This document shows, piece after piece, positions 17,170-25,891 of a DNA stretch of 64,000 nucleotides. A program made the position numbers and the translations under genes. Positions within the stretch are counted from its first letter, which is position 1. The number at the start of each line of letters is the position of its first letter. Source of the DNA: Nocardioides caldifontis (GTDB lineage: Bacteria; Actinomycetota; Actinomycetes; Propionibacteriales; Nocardioidaceae); the NCBI RefSeq assembly GCF_008087345.1, contig NZ_VHIB01000001.1:248001-312000 (forward strand), read 5' to 3'. Under the pieces are notes generated by a model. The model did not search any database. It was given only the letters and a program-made list of their open reading frames with translations, and was not told where the DNA came from.

Positions 17170-18156
17170 TCACCACCTGCCGTGCACGTGCTCCCGGACC
17201 TCCTCGTCGTAGACCGCCCGCAGCGCCTCCTGCTGCTCACCCGTCAACGGCGGCAGCGAGGCGGCGCCGGCGTTGCCCCGGGCCTGCTCGGGGTTGCGGG
17301 CGCCCGGGATCACGGTGCTCACGCCCGGCTGGTCGACGACCCACCGCAGGGCCAGCTGGGCGGTGGTCGCGCCCTCCGGGGTCAGCCCGGCGACCCGTCG
17401 CGCCGCCCGGACGCCGACCTCGAACGGCACCCCGGCGAACGTCTCGCCGACGTCGAACGCCTCCCCGCGCCGGTTGAAGGTGCGGTGGTCGTCGGCGGCG
17501 AACGTCGTGCTCTCGTCGTACTTCCCGGAGAGCAGGCCGCTGGCGAGCGGCACCCGCGCGATGATCCCGACGCCGGCCTCCCGGGCGGCCGGGAGCACCT
17601 GCTCGAGCGGCTTGCGGCGGAAGACGTTGAGGATGATCTGGACGGTGGCGACGCCGGGGCGCCGGATCGCGCGGAGCGCCTGGTCGGCGGTCTCGACGGA
17701 GACGCCGTACGCCGCGACCGCACCCTCGTCGACGAGCGTGTCGAGGGCGTCGTAGAACCGGTCGTCGTCGTACACCGCGTCGGGCGGACAGTGGAGCTGG
17801 ACGAGGTCGAGCCGGTCGGTGCCGAGGTTGCGTCGGGACCGGTCGGTCCACTCCCGGAACGCGTCGAGGGTGTACCCCTCGGCCACGAACGGGTCGGCCC
17901 GGCGCCCCATCTTCGTGGCGACGGTGAGCCCCTCGGTCCCGCGCTCCCGGAGGAACCGGCTGATCAGCTGCTCGCTGCGCCCGTCGCCGTACACGTCAGC
18001 GGTGTCGAGGAAGGTCACCCCGCTGTCGACCGCCGCCTGCAGCACGGCGAGCGCGTCGTCCTCCGACACCTCGCCCCAGTCCGCGCCCAGCTGCCAGCAG
18101 CCCAGCCCGATCACCGACACCTCGCGGCCCGTCCGGCCGAGCGTCCTCGTCTCCAT
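17170..18156 (-). CDS. Aldo/keto reductase
   Basis: A 328-residue NADPH-dependent aldo/keto reductase of the YdhF/Gfo-like group. It has the TIM-barrel signature VIGLGCWQLG, Asp/Tyr of the catalytic tetrad in FLDTADVYGDG (about 45-55), Lys in VATKMGRR, and the C-terminal cofactor segment STVIPGARNPEQARGN. The substrate is unknown. The ATG at 18156 follows a GTGAGGA ribosome site. A hairpin repeat separates it from the ROK regulator, so it is probably a separate transcript. Confidence 0.88.
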   Translation of the reverse strand: METRTLGRTGREVSVIGLGCWQLGADWGEVSEDDALAVLQAAVDSGVTFLDTADVYGDGRSEQLISRFLRERGTEGLTVATKMGRRADPFVAEGYTLDAFREWTDRSRRNLGTDRLDLVQLHCPPDAVYDDDRFYDALDTLVDEGAVAAYGVSVETADQALRAIRRPGVATVQIILNVFRRKPLEQVLPAAREAGVGIIARVPLASGLLSGKYDESTTFAADDHRTFNRRGEAFDVGETFAGVPFEVGVRAARRVAGLTPEGATTAQLALRWVVDQPGVSTVIPGARNPEQARGNAGAASLPPLTGEQQEALRAVYDEEVREHVHGRW

Positions 18157-18201
18157 CACGTCCTCACCCTCTCCGTCACGACCGACCCGAATCCCTTCCA
18201 A

Positions 18202-18282
18202 GGTGGTTGAGCCTGTCGGAACCACTCCTCGGTGCCCGGGTGGTTCCGACAAGCTCGACCACCCATGCGAGCTCGACCACCC
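18202..18282. repeat. Hairpin-forming interspersed repeat, likely terminator
   Basis: Left arm GGTGGTTGAGCCTGTCGG continuing to 18224, right arm TGGTTCCGACAAGCTCGACC continuing to 18263. The 23-base arms pair with two mismatches around a 16-base loop; a further partial copy (GAGCTCGACCACCC) follows up to the ROK stop codon. It should end transcription of the ROK gene. One arm recurs at 17148. Confidence 0.75.
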
Positions 18283-19452
18283 TCATCCCGCCCGCGCCTC
18301 GTCCAGCGCGAGCAGCACCGCTCCCCGGACCGCCGCGTCGGCGCCGAGCGCGCCGGCCTCGATCCGGGTCCGGTGGCCGCCGATCTCGCGGCTCCGCACC
18401 GCCTCCTCCAGCGACGTCCGGAGCGCAGCCGGTCCCGGCACCAGCGAGCCCGACAGGACGAGCAGCCGCGGCGAGGTCAGCGCGACCAGCCAGGACGCGG
18501 CGGTGCCGAGCACCTGGCCCGCCTCGCCGGCCGCCGCCGCGACCGCCGGGTCGTCCACGTCGGCGAGCGCCACGAAGGTCGGCTCCCCCGTGCGGCGGCG
18601 CACCCGGTGGCCGGTCGCCCGCTCCACCGCCCGTCGTACGGCGGGGCCGGAGGCGAGCGTCTCCACGCATCCCCGGCGACCGCAGCCGCACCGCTCGGTC
18701 GCCCCGGGCCAGGCGCAGTGGCCGAGCTCCCCGGCCGTCCCGTCCGCCCCGTCGAGCAGCCGACCGCGCTCCACGACCGCGGCGCCGACCCCCTCGTCCT
18801 CGAAGAGCAGCACCACGTCGTCCTCGCCGACCGCCACTCCCTCGCGGTGCTCGGCGACCATCGAGCACTGGGCGGCGCCGCGCACCACCACCGGCACCGA
18901 GCGGAGCCGCCGCCCGACGAGCTCGGCGACCGGCACGTCGCGCCAGCCGAGGTTCGGCGCGAGCACGCAGGTCCCGGTCGCCGGCTGCACCAGCCCGGTC
19001 ACGCTGATCCCGACCGCCCGGAGCCGGCGCAGCCCACCGCGCCGCCGGAGGAGCTCCTGGAGCGCCGTGCACACCCGGTCGACGACCACCTCGGGCGTCC
19101 GCCCGGAGCGGCGTACCTCGAGGTCGACCGGCTCCACCGTGCTGCCCAGGGCGTCGGCGAGCACCACCCTCGTCCGCCCGACACCGAGCTCGACACCGGC
19201 CACGAAGGCCCGGTCCGCGGCGTACTCCAACCGCGTCGCCGGTCGGCCTCCCCCGGGCTCGGGGTCGCCCCGGCCGAGCTCGCGCACGACGCCGTCGGCG
19301 AGCAGGGACGCCACGATCGTCGAGACCGTCTGCTTCGACAGCCCGGTCCGGCGGGCGAGCTCGGCGCGCGAGGTCGGCCCCGCGACGCGCAGCTGCTGCA
19401 CGACGAGCGTCGTGTTCGCCTCCCGGAGGGAGCTCGAGCCTTGACCGGCCAC
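18283..19452 (-). CDS. xylR: ROK-family repressor of the xylose operon
   Basis: A 389-residue ROK regulator. N-terminal winged helix (about 8-65) has [21 protein letters not shown]; the ROK sugar-kinase-like domain follows with [22 protein letters not shown] and the zinc site [19 protein letters not shown] (about 245-263, Cys-x-Cys-xxxx-Cys type). It is divergent from xylA with a perfect palindrome between, so it should repress xylAB until xylose binds. The GTG at 19452 has no ribosome site and is probably leaderless. Confidence 0.88.
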   Translation of the reverse strand: MAGQGSSSLREANTTLVVQQLRVAGPTSRAELARRTGLSKQTVSTIVASLLADGVVRELGRGDPEPGGGRPATRLEYAADRAFVAGVELGVGRTRVVLADALGSTVEPVDLEVRRSGRTPEVVVDRVCTALQELLRRRGGLRRLRAVGISVTGLVQPATGTCVLAPNLGWRDVPVAELVGRRLRSVPVVVRGAAQCSMVAEHREGVAVGEDDVVLLFEDEGVGAAVVERGRLLDGADGTAGELGHCAWPGATERCGCGRRGCVETLASGPAVRRAVERATGHRVRRRTGEPTFVALADVDDPAVAAAAGEAGQVLGTAASWLVALTSPRLLVLSGSLVPGPAALRTSLEEAVRSREIGGHRTRIEAGALGADAAVRGAVLLALDEARAG

Positions 19453-19481
19453 GAGGCGCGAGCGTACGTTGACCGGGCTAG

Positions 19482-19502
19482 TTAGTCCAACCCTTGGACT
19501 AA
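19482..19502. promoter_or_regulatory. XylR (ROK) operator
   Basis: A perfect palindrome with arms TTAGTCCAA (19482-19490) and TTGGACTAA (19494-19502) around CCC, between the divergent ROK gene and xylA, 24 bases upstream of the xylA start. TTGACC at 19469-19474 could be the xylA -35 box. Confidence 0.8.
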
Positions 19503-19525
19503 CGTGGACTTCCCCGGAGGAACCC

Positions 19526-20701
19526 GTGTCCGACACCCTGACGCCCACGCCCGAGGACAAGTTCACCTTCGGGCTCTGGACCGTGGGCTGGACCGCCCGC
19601 GACCCGTTCGGCGAGGCCACCCGCGCCCCGCTCGACGCCGTCGAGGCGGTCCACAAGCTGGCCGGGCTGGGCGCCTACGGGATCACCTTCCACGACGACG
19701 ACCTGGTGCCGTTCGGTGCCGACGACGCCGACCGCGACAAGCGGATCGCGGCGTTCAAGAAGGCGCTCGACGAGACCGGGATGGTCGTCCCGATGGCCAC
19801 GACGAACCTCTTCACCCACCCGGTGTTCAAGGAGGGCGGTCTCACCGCCAACGACCGCTCCGTGCGCCGCTACGCGATGCGCAAGGTGATGCGGAACCTC
19901 GACCTGGCGGCCGAGCTCGGCGCGAAGACCTACGTCTTCTGGGGCGGCCGCGAGGGTTCCGAGACCGAGGCGAGCAAGGACGTCCGCGCGGCGCTCGACC
20001 GGTTCCGCGAGGGGCTGGACACCCTGGCGGAGTACTGCATCGACAACGGCTACGACATCCGCTTCGCCCTCGAGCCGAAGCCCAACGAGCCGCGCGGCGA
20101 CATCCTGCTCCCGACCGTCGGCCACGCGCTGGCGTTCATCTCCTCGCTCGAGCACAGCGACCGCGTCGGGCTCAACCCCGAGGTCGGCCACGAGCAGATG
20201 GCGGGGCTCAACTTCGTCCACGGCATCGCCCAGGCGCTCTGGCACGGCAAGCTCTTCCACATCGACCTCAACGGCCAGCGCGGCATCAAGTACGACCAGG
20301 ACCTCGTCTTCGGCCACGGCGACGTGCTCAACGCGTTCTTCCTCGTGGACCTTCTGGAGACCGGCGGCTACGACGGCCCGCGCCACTTCGACTACAAGCC
20401 GCTGCGGACCGAGAGCTACGAGGGGGTCTGGGAGAGCGCGGCCGCCAACATGCGGACCTACCTGCTCCTCAAGCAGCGCGCCGCAGCGTTCCGCGCGGAC
20501 CCGGAGGTGCAGGAGGCCCTCGAGGCCGCCGGCGTCCCCGAGCTGTCCACCCCGACCCTCGGCGAGGGCGAGAGCTGGCGGGAGCTCCGCGAGGACCGCA
20601 GCGCGTTCGAGGAGTTCGACGCCGACGCCGCCGGGGCCCGCCCGGTCGGGGCGATCCGGCTCGAGCAGCTCGCCGTCGAGCACCTGCTCGGCGCCCGCTG
20701 A
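19526..20701 (+). CDS. xylA: Xylose isomerase
   Basis: A 391-residue actinobacterial-type xylose isomerase interconverting D-xylose and D-xylulose. Signatures: [17 protein letters not shown] at the start, catalytic His in [11 protein letters not shown] (about 53-60), [11 protein letters not shown] (about 138-148), metal ligands in [29 protein letters not shown] and [16 protein letters not shown], and [11 protein letters not shown]. Length is normal. GTG 19526 follows a strong CCGGAGGAA ribosome site. It is followed after four bases by xylB. Confidence 0.96.
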   Translation: MSDTLTPTPEDKFTFGLWTVGWTARDPFGEATRAPLDAVEAVHKLAGLGAYGITFHDDDLVPFGADDADRDKRIAAFKKALDETGMVVPMATTNLFTHPVFKEGGLTANDRSVRRYAMRKVMRNLDLAAELGAKTYVFWGGREGSETEASKDVRAALDRFREGLDTLAEYCIDNGYDIRFALEPKPNEPRGDILLPTVGHALAFISSLEHSDRVGLNPEVGHEQMAGLNFVHGIAQALWHGKLFHIDLNGQRGIKYDQDLVFGHGDVLNAFFLVDLLETGGYDGPRHFDYKPLRTESYEGVWESAAANMRTYLLLKQRAAAFRADPEVQEALEAAGVPELSTPTLGEGESWRELREDRSAFEEFDADAAGARPVGAIRLEQLAVEHLLGAR

Positions 20702-20705
20702 CGCG

Positions 20706-22121
20706 ATGGGCGGCTCGCGACCCCTCGTCGCCGGCGTCGACTCCTCGACGCAGTCGTGCACCGTCGTGGTCCGGGACGCCGAGACCGGCGCCCCGGTCCG
20801 TCAGGGTCGAGCACCCCACCCTCCCGGCACCGAGGTCGAGCCGCGCGCCTGGGAGGAGGCACTGCGGGCCGCGGTGGCCGAGGCGGGTGGGCTCGACGAC
20901 GTCGAGGCGATCGGGGTCGGTGCCCAGCAGCACGGCATGGTCGCCCTCGACGAGGACGGCGAGGTGGTCCGCCCCTCCCTGCTCTGGAACGACACCCGCT
21001 CCGCCCCGCAGGCCACCGCACTGATCGAGGAGCTCGGCGGCCCGGCGCCCTGGGCCGAGGCGACCGGGTCGGTCCCCGTCGCGTCGTTCACCGTCACCAA
21101 GGTGCGGTGGATGGCGGACCACGAGCCGGAGAACGCCGCCCGCACGGCCGCGGTCTGCCTGCCGCACGACTGGCTGACCTGGAGGCTGTCGGGCTCGACG
21201 GACCTCGCCACGCTGACGACCGACCGGGGGGACGCCAGCGGGACGGGGTACTTCGACCCGGTCGTGAACGAGTACCGCCGCGACCTCCTGGTCCATGGCC
21301 TCGGCCACGACGCGGTCCTGCCGAGGGTGCTCGCTCCGGCGGAGGCCGCCGGCCGGACCCCCCGCGGGGCGCTGCTCTCCGCGGGCACCGGCGACAACGC
21401 GGCCTCCGCGCTCGGGCTGGGCGCGCAGGTCGGCGACGTCATCCTCAGCGTCGGCACCTCTGGCGTCGCGTGCGCGGTCTCGACCACCCCCTCCAAGGAC
21501 GCCTCCGGCACCGTCGCGGGTTTCGCCGACGCGACCGGCGGCTATCTCCCCCTCGTGGCCACGCTCAACGCCGCCCGGGTCCTCGACGCCGCTGCACGGC
21601 TCCTCGGGGTCGACCACGCCCGCCTCTCCGAGCTCGCGCTGGAGGTCCCGCCGGGCTCCGGCGGGCTCGTCGTCGTCCCCTACCTCGAGGGCGAGCGGAC
21701 CCCTGACCTGCCGCTCGCGACGGGCTCCGTCCACGGGCTCACGCTCACCACCTCGACCCCGGCCCACCTCGCCCGCGCCGCCGTCGAGGGGGTCCTGTGC
21801 GGCCTCGCCGACGGGCTCGACGCGCTCCGCGCCCAGGGAGTCGAGGTGCGACGCGTGCTGCTCGTCGGCGGCGGCGCCCGGTCGGAGGCGGTCCGCCGGA
21901 TCGCCCCGCAGGTGCTGGGCACCGAGGTGCTGGTCCCGCCGGACGTGGAGGCGGTGGCCGACGGCGCCGCCCGTCAGGCCGCGTGGGCGCTCAGCGGCGC
22001 GGACGCCCCGCCCACCTGGGAGCTCCCCGGCACCACCGCCTACCAGGACGACCCGGTGCCCGGCGTCCGGGAGCGGTACGCCGAGGCGCGCGAGCGGATC
22101 CTCGAGCGGGTCCCTGCATGA
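20706..22121 (+). CDS. xylB: Xylulokinase
   Basis: A 471-residue FGGY-family kinase phosphorylating D-xylulose to xylulose 5-phosphate for the pentose phosphate pathway. Seen: ATP-phosphate loop [14 protein letters not shown], catalytic-region [16 protein letters not shown] and [21 protein letters not shown], and the C-terminal [17 protein letters not shown] adenosine motif. It follows xylA by four bases and its stop overlaps the mutarotase start (ATGA). Confidence 0.94.
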   Translation: MGGSRPLVAGVDSSTQSCTVVVRDAETGAPVRQGRAPHPPGTEVEPRAWEEALRAAVAEAGGLDDVEAIGVGAQQHGMVALDEDGEVVRPSLLWNDTRSAPQATALIEELGGPAPWAEATGSVPVASFTVTKVRWMADHEPENAARTAAVCLPHDWLTWRLSGSTDLATLTTDRGDASGTGYFDPVVNEYRRDLLVHGLGHDAVLPRVLAPAEAAGRTPRGALLSAGTGDNAASALGLGAQVGDVILSVGTSGVACAVSTTPSKDASGTVAGFADATGGYLPLVATLNAARVLDAAARLLGVDHARLSELALEVPPGSGGLVVVPYLEGERTPDLPLATGSVHGLTLTTSTPAHLARAAVEGVLCGLADGLDALRAQGVEVRRVLLVGGGARSEAVRRIAPQVLGTEVLVPPDVEAVADGAARQAAWALSGADAPPTWELPGTTAYQDDPVPGVRERYAEARERILERVPA

Positions 22122-23056
22122 CCCCGTCGATGACGCCGAGCGGCCGGCAGCTCGAGATCCGCGCGGGCCGCTACGCCGCGACGGTCACCGAGGTCGGGGC
22201 GTCGCTGCGCCGGCTCGAGCGCGACGGACGCCCGCTGGTCCGCCCGTACGACGTCGACGAGCACGCGCCGGCGTACAGCGGGGCGGTCCTGGCGCCGTGG
22301 CCCAACCGGATCGCCGACGGCCGCTACACGTTCGGGGACCGCGAGCACCAGCTGCCGGTCAACGAGGTCGAGCGGATGACCGCGCTGCACGGGCTGGTGC
22401 TGTGGGAGCCGTGGGAGGTGCTGGAGCACGAGCCGTCGTCGGTGACGCTGGAGGTGCGGGTGTTCCCGCGGCCCGGCTACCCGTTCCGGCTCGACCTGGT
22501 CATCACCTACTCCCTCGACGAGTCCGGGCTGTCGGTGCTGCTCGGCGCGGTGAACGTCGGGGTCGACCCGGCGCCGTACGGCTGCTCCCTGCACCCCTAC
22601 CTCGTGGCCGGCGACGGCACCGTCGACGACTGGACCCTCGAGCTGCCGGTCACCGAGGTCCTCGACGTCGACGACCGGCTCCTCCCGACCGGGCTGCGGC
22701 CGGCCGCCGAGCTCGACTACGACTTCACGAGGGTGCGGTCCCTGGCCGGCGTCGAGGTCGACCATGCGTTCACCGGCGTCCGCTGGTCGGCGCCGAACCC
22801 GGCGACGGGGCTCGCCGAGGCCGCCGCCTGCGTCCGGGCCGCGGACGGGTCCGGCGTGGAGCTGCGCTGGGACAGCCGGTGCCCCTGGGTGCAGCTGCAC
22901 ACCGCCGACCGGCCGGAGCCACGGCTGCACCGCACCGGGCTCGCTCTCGAGCCGATGACCTGCCCGCCGAACGCGTTCGCGACCGGCCAGGCGGACGTGC
23001 TGCCGCCCGGCGGTCACCACCGGGCCCGCTGGCGGATCGCCGCCCTCCCCGGCTGA
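22118..23056 (+). CDS. Aldose 1-epimerase (mutarotase)
   Basis: A 312-residue galactose-mutarotase-fold protein, likely interconverting alpha- and beta-xylose for XylA. Visible: [40 protein letters not shown] (substrate-site Arg), the His pair in [12 protein letters not shown] and [11 protein letters not shown], and the catalytic Glu region [16 protein letters not shown] near the end. Translationally coupled to xylB, which supports a role in xylose use. Confidence 0.88.
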   Translation: MTPSMTPSGRQLEIRAGRYAATVTEVGASLRRLERDGRPLVRPYDVDEHAPAYSGAVLAPWPNRIADGRYTFGDREHQLPVNEVERMTALHGLVLWEPWEVLEHEPSSVTLEVRVFPRPGYPFRLDLVITYSLDESGLSVLLGAVNVGVDPAPYGCSLHPYLVAGDGTVDDWTLELPVTEVLDVDDRLLPTGLRPAAELDYDFTRVRSLAGVEVDHAFTGVRWSAPNPATGLAEAAACVRAADGSGVELRWDSRCPWVQLHTADRPEPRLHRTGLALEPMTCPPNAFATGQADVLPPGGHHRARWRIAALPG

Positions 23057-23067
23057 CTGGTCCACTG

Positions 23068-23101
23068 TTGACGACGGTCGACCGTAAGTGACAACTTACG
23101 G
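23068..23101 (+). promoter_or_regulatory. Second ArsR promoter-operator
   Basis: TTGACG (23068-23073) is followed by a perfect inverted repeat CCGTAAGT (23082-23089) / ACTTACGG (23094-23101), which covers the likely -10 region. GTG start follows at 23105. The plan is the same as at 14787 but the palindrome sequence differs. Confidence 0.7.
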
Positions 23102-23104
23102 TTC

Positions 23105-23455
23105 GTGGAGACTTACCGTTCCGACGACGAGTGGGCGGTCCTCGGCGACCGGACGCGCCGCACGATCGTGGAGCAGCTGGCGGCCGGCCCCCTCGCGGTC
23201 GGCGAGCTGGCGTCCCGGCTCCCGATCAGCCGTCCCGCCGTCTCCCAGCACCTGAAGGTCCTCCGCGACGCCGGGCTGGTCGTCGAGCGGGCGGAGGGCA
23301 CCCGGCGGGTGTACCGGCTCGACGAGGCCGGCGTGCTCGCGCTCCGGGACCAGCTCGACACCTTCTGGTCGCGCGCCCTCGGCGGGCTCGAGCGGGCCAC
23401 CGGCACGGACAGCGACACCGAGAACGGCACCGACAGCAACGAGGAGACCCCATGA
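23105..23455 (+). CDS. ArsR-family repressor paired with SRPBCC protein (second)
   Basis: A 116-residue winged-helix protein: WAVLGDRTRRTIVEQLAAGP, ELASRLPISRPAVSQHLKVL (recognition helix, about 35-54), VVERAEGTRRVYRLDEAG wing. No metal-binding cysteines. The C-terminal tail is rich in Asp, Thr and Glu. Probably leaderless from GTG 23105. Its stop overlaps the SRPBCC start by four bases, so it should repress itself and that gene. Confidence 0.86.
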   Translation: METYRSDDEWAVLGDRTRRTIVEQLAAGPLAVGELASRLPISRPAVSQHLKVLRDAGLVVERAEGTRRVYRLDEAGVLALRDQLDTFWSRALGGLERATGTDSDTENGTDSNEETP

Positions 23456-23928
23456 CCGAGAAGACCGTCCCCGAGGTCCGCCGCCACGTCGTGGTGGACG
23501 TCCCGCCGGAGCAGGCGTTCCGCGTCTTCACCGAACGGTTCGACGAGATCAAGCCGAAGGAGCACAACCTGCTCGGCGCACCCCTCACGGAGACCCGCTT
23601 CGAGCCACGGGTCGGCGGGTTCGTCTACGACCGGGCCGAGGACGGCTCGGAGTGCCGGTGGGCCCGCGTGCTGGCCTTCGACCCTCCGCACCGCGTGGTG
23701 TTCAGCTGGGACATCAGCCCGACCTGGCAGCTCGAGACCGACCTGGCGAACACCAGCGAGGTCGAGGTCTCGTTCGTCGCCGAGGACGAGGGTCGGACCC
23801 GCGTCGAGCTGGTCCACCGCCACCTCGACCGGCACGGCCCCGGGTGGGAGTCGCTGGCCGGCGGCGTGGCCGACGAGGACGGCTGGCCGCTCTACCTCGA
23901 CCGGTTCGCCACGGCGACCGCACGGTAG
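23452..23928 (+). CDS. SRPBCC/AHSA1-family protein (second)
   Basis: A 158-residue START-like protein with HVVVDVPPEQAFRVFTERFDE, a middle GGFVYDRAEDGSECRWARVL and VELVHRHLDRHGPGWESL. It resembles the AHSA1 subgroup with a WARVLAFDPPHRVVFSWD segment. The ligand is unknown. It differs from the first SRPBCC protein (15134-15658) enough to be an old paralogue or an unrelated gain. Confidence 0.85.
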   Translation: MTEKTVPEVRRHVVVDVPPEQAFRVFTERFDEIKPKEHNLLGAPLTETRFEPRVGGFVYDRAEDGSECRWARVLAFDPPHRVVFSWDISPTWQLETDLANTSEVEVSFVAEDEGRTRVELVHRHLDRHGPGWESLAGGVADEDGWPLYLDRFATATAR

Positions 23929-23937
23929 GGCCACTCC

Positions 23938-23997
23938 GACGGGCAGCTCTCCGCCGGACCGGCCTCCCAGGCCCCCGTCCGACCCGAGCTGCCCGTC
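23938..23997. terminator. Bidirectional hairpin
   Basis: Perfect 12-base arms GACGGGCAGCTC (23938-23949) and GAGCTGCCCGTC (23986-23997) with a 36-base loop, in the gap between the convergent SRPBCC and amidohydrolase genes. Confidence 0.6.
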
Positions 23998-24007
23998 CGG
24001 GTGACCG

Positions 24008-25891
24008 TCAGCAGTGGCGGCACATGCCTCCGGGGTCGGGCTTCGAGGCCCAGCTGACGCCGGCGGCCGCGGTGGCCTCCCTCCGCTGGGCGGCGTCCTC
24101 GGCGGTGTAGGCGACCTCGCCGCCCACGACCGTCATCGCCACCCCCAAGCCGGAGATCTCGCCGGCCGGGAGGGCGAGCCGCCCCTTGCGGTCGACGAGC
24201 CGCCCGTCGAGCACGCAGACGTCGCCGACCTTGCCGCGCTCGAGGCTGCCCTTCCACCCCTCGGCGTGGTCCTGCCAGGCCCCGACGGTGGTGTAGCTCT
24301 CCAGCGCCGGCCGGAGCCCGATCCGCTGCCCCGGCCCGGACACCTCGCCGGAGAGTCCCTGTCGCAGCAGGATCGTCTCCAGCCCCTGCCGCCAGTCGGG
24401 GACGACGTTCGGCGAGTCCGAGGAGCTGGCGACCCGGACCCCGGCGCGGAGGGCGGCGGCGTAGGGCGACTGGTAGGCCGCCCGCTCGGGGCCGACCACG
24501 CCGGGCTGGCTGTCGGCGATGAGCTGCTTGATGTTCGGGTTGAAGTTGATCCCGGCACCCGACCGCGCCAGCAGCCGCAGCGTCTCCGGCCAGGCGAAGT
24601 CGCCGTGGATCACGTAGTGCCGGTGCTTGCGACCACGGCCATGACCCCGACCGCGACCGCGGGCCGCACGCGCGTACCCCTCGGCGACCACGTCGATCGC
24701 CGCGTCCCCGGTGGCGTGGGTGCCGACCTGCAGCCCGGCGGCCTCGACCAGCGCGATCATCTCGAGCAGCTCGGCGACCTTCTCGGTGTCGGTCGACCCG
24801 TCGGTGACGAGGCTCCCCCGGCCGCCGCCGACGTACGGCTCCCGCATCCACGCGGTGCGGCTGGCGATCGGGACCCCGTCGGCGCGGAGCTTCACACCGT
24901 TGACCCGGAACCGGCCCGACCCGCGGCCGCCACGACCGGCGAGGATCTCCCGGACCTGGTCGGCGTTGACCGGGTAGGTGTCGTCGTCCCGGCTGAGCAG
25001 CGCGGTCACCCGCATCCGCAGCTCCCCGGCCGCGGCGAGCCGCTCGTAGATCTGCCGCTGCACCGCGCCGACCCCCGGCTCGGTGTAGCTGGTGATCCCC
25101 TGGCTGAGCAGCAGCGAGATGTTGTTCTGCAGCGCGCCGGTCTGCTCCTCCTCGGTAAACGGCGGGATGTGCTGGTTGACCAGCCCCATCGCGGTCTCGA
25201 AGAGCAGCCCGGTCGGCTGGCCCGAGCCGTCCTTGACGATCACGCCACCCGCGGGCGGCTGGGTGGACGCGGTGATCCCGGCGACCTCGAGGGCCCGGGA
25301 GTTCACCCAGAGCTGGTGGTTCGACCAGTCGAGCAGCGCGACGGGGTTGTCGGGCGACACCGCGTCGAGGTCCTGCCGCGTCGGCGCGCGCCCCTCGGCG
25401 AAGTCGTCCTGGTTCCACCCCTTGCCGCGGATCCAGGCGCCCGGCTCGGCAGCCGCCGCGGCCTCGCCGACCGCGGCCGCCACGTCGGCGATCGAGGAGA
25501 GCCCCACGTCGATGTTGTACGGCGGGAGGGCGAGCCCGGTCCGGATGCCGTGCACGTGCGAGTCGTTGATACCGGGGAGCGCCGTCCGGCCGTGCAGGTT
25601 CACCACCTCGGTGCGGCGGCCGATCCAGCGGCGCAGCTCCCGCGAGGCGCCGGTGGCGACGACGACGCCGCCGCGGATCGCGACCGCCTCGGCGACGGTG
25701 AAGCGACGGTCGAGCAGCAGCACTGAGCCGCCGTGGAGCACCAGGTCGGCCTGGCCCCGCCGGTGACCAGGGCCGTGCCCGTGGCCAGGGCCACGGCCGG
25801 GCTTCGCGTGGGCGGAGGTGGCGCCGGCGGCCACCGCGGCGGCGGAGCCGGCTGCGGCTCCGAGGAGCCCGCGTCGGGAGAGGGACGTCAT
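24008..25891 (-). CDS. Tat-exported YtcJ-type amidohydrolase (distal)
   Basis: A 627-residue metal-dependent amidohydrolase (amidohydrolase 3/YtcJ group). A Tat signal, SRRGLLGAAAGSAAAVAAGA, then a His/Gly-rich linker (KPGRGPGHGHGPGHRRG) lead to the TIM barrel. Metal site candidates: GINDSHVHGIR, QVGTHATGDAA, HYVIHGDFAW and the Asp in VASSSDSPN. The C-terminus ends CRHC. The substrate is unknown; such enzymes hydrolyse amide or ester bonds. ATG 25891 overlaps the stop of the paralogue upstream. Confidence 0.85.
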   Translation of the reverse strand: MTSLSRRGLLGAAAGSAAAVAAGATSAHAKPGRGPGHGHGPGHRRGQADLVLHGGSVLLLDRRFTVAEAVAIRGGVVVATGASRELRRWIGRRTEVVNLHGRTALPGINDSHVHGIRTGLALPPYNIDVGLSSIADVAAAVGEAAAAAEPGAWIRGKGWNQDDFAEGRAPTRQDLDAVSPDNPVALLDWSNHQLWVNSRALEVAGITASTQPPAGGVIVKDGSGQPTGLLFETAMGLVNQHIPPFTEEEQTGALQNNISLLLSQGITSYTEPGVGAVQRQIYERLAAAGELRMRVTALLSRDDDTYPVNADQVREILAGRGGRGSGRFRVNGVKLRADGVPIASRTAWMREPYVGGGRGSLVTDGSTDTEKVAELLEMIALVEAAGLQVGTHATGDAAIDVVAEGYARAARGRGRGHGRGRKHRHYVIHGDFAWPETLRLLARSGAGINFNPNIKQLIADSQPGVVGPERAAYQSPYAAALRAGVRVASSSDSPNVVPDWRQGLETILLRQGLSGEVSGPGQRIGLRPALESYTTVGAWQDHAEGWKGSLERGKVGDVCVLDGRLVDRKGRLALPAGEISGLGVAMTVVGGEVAYTAEDAAQRREATAAAGVSWASKPDPGGMCRHC

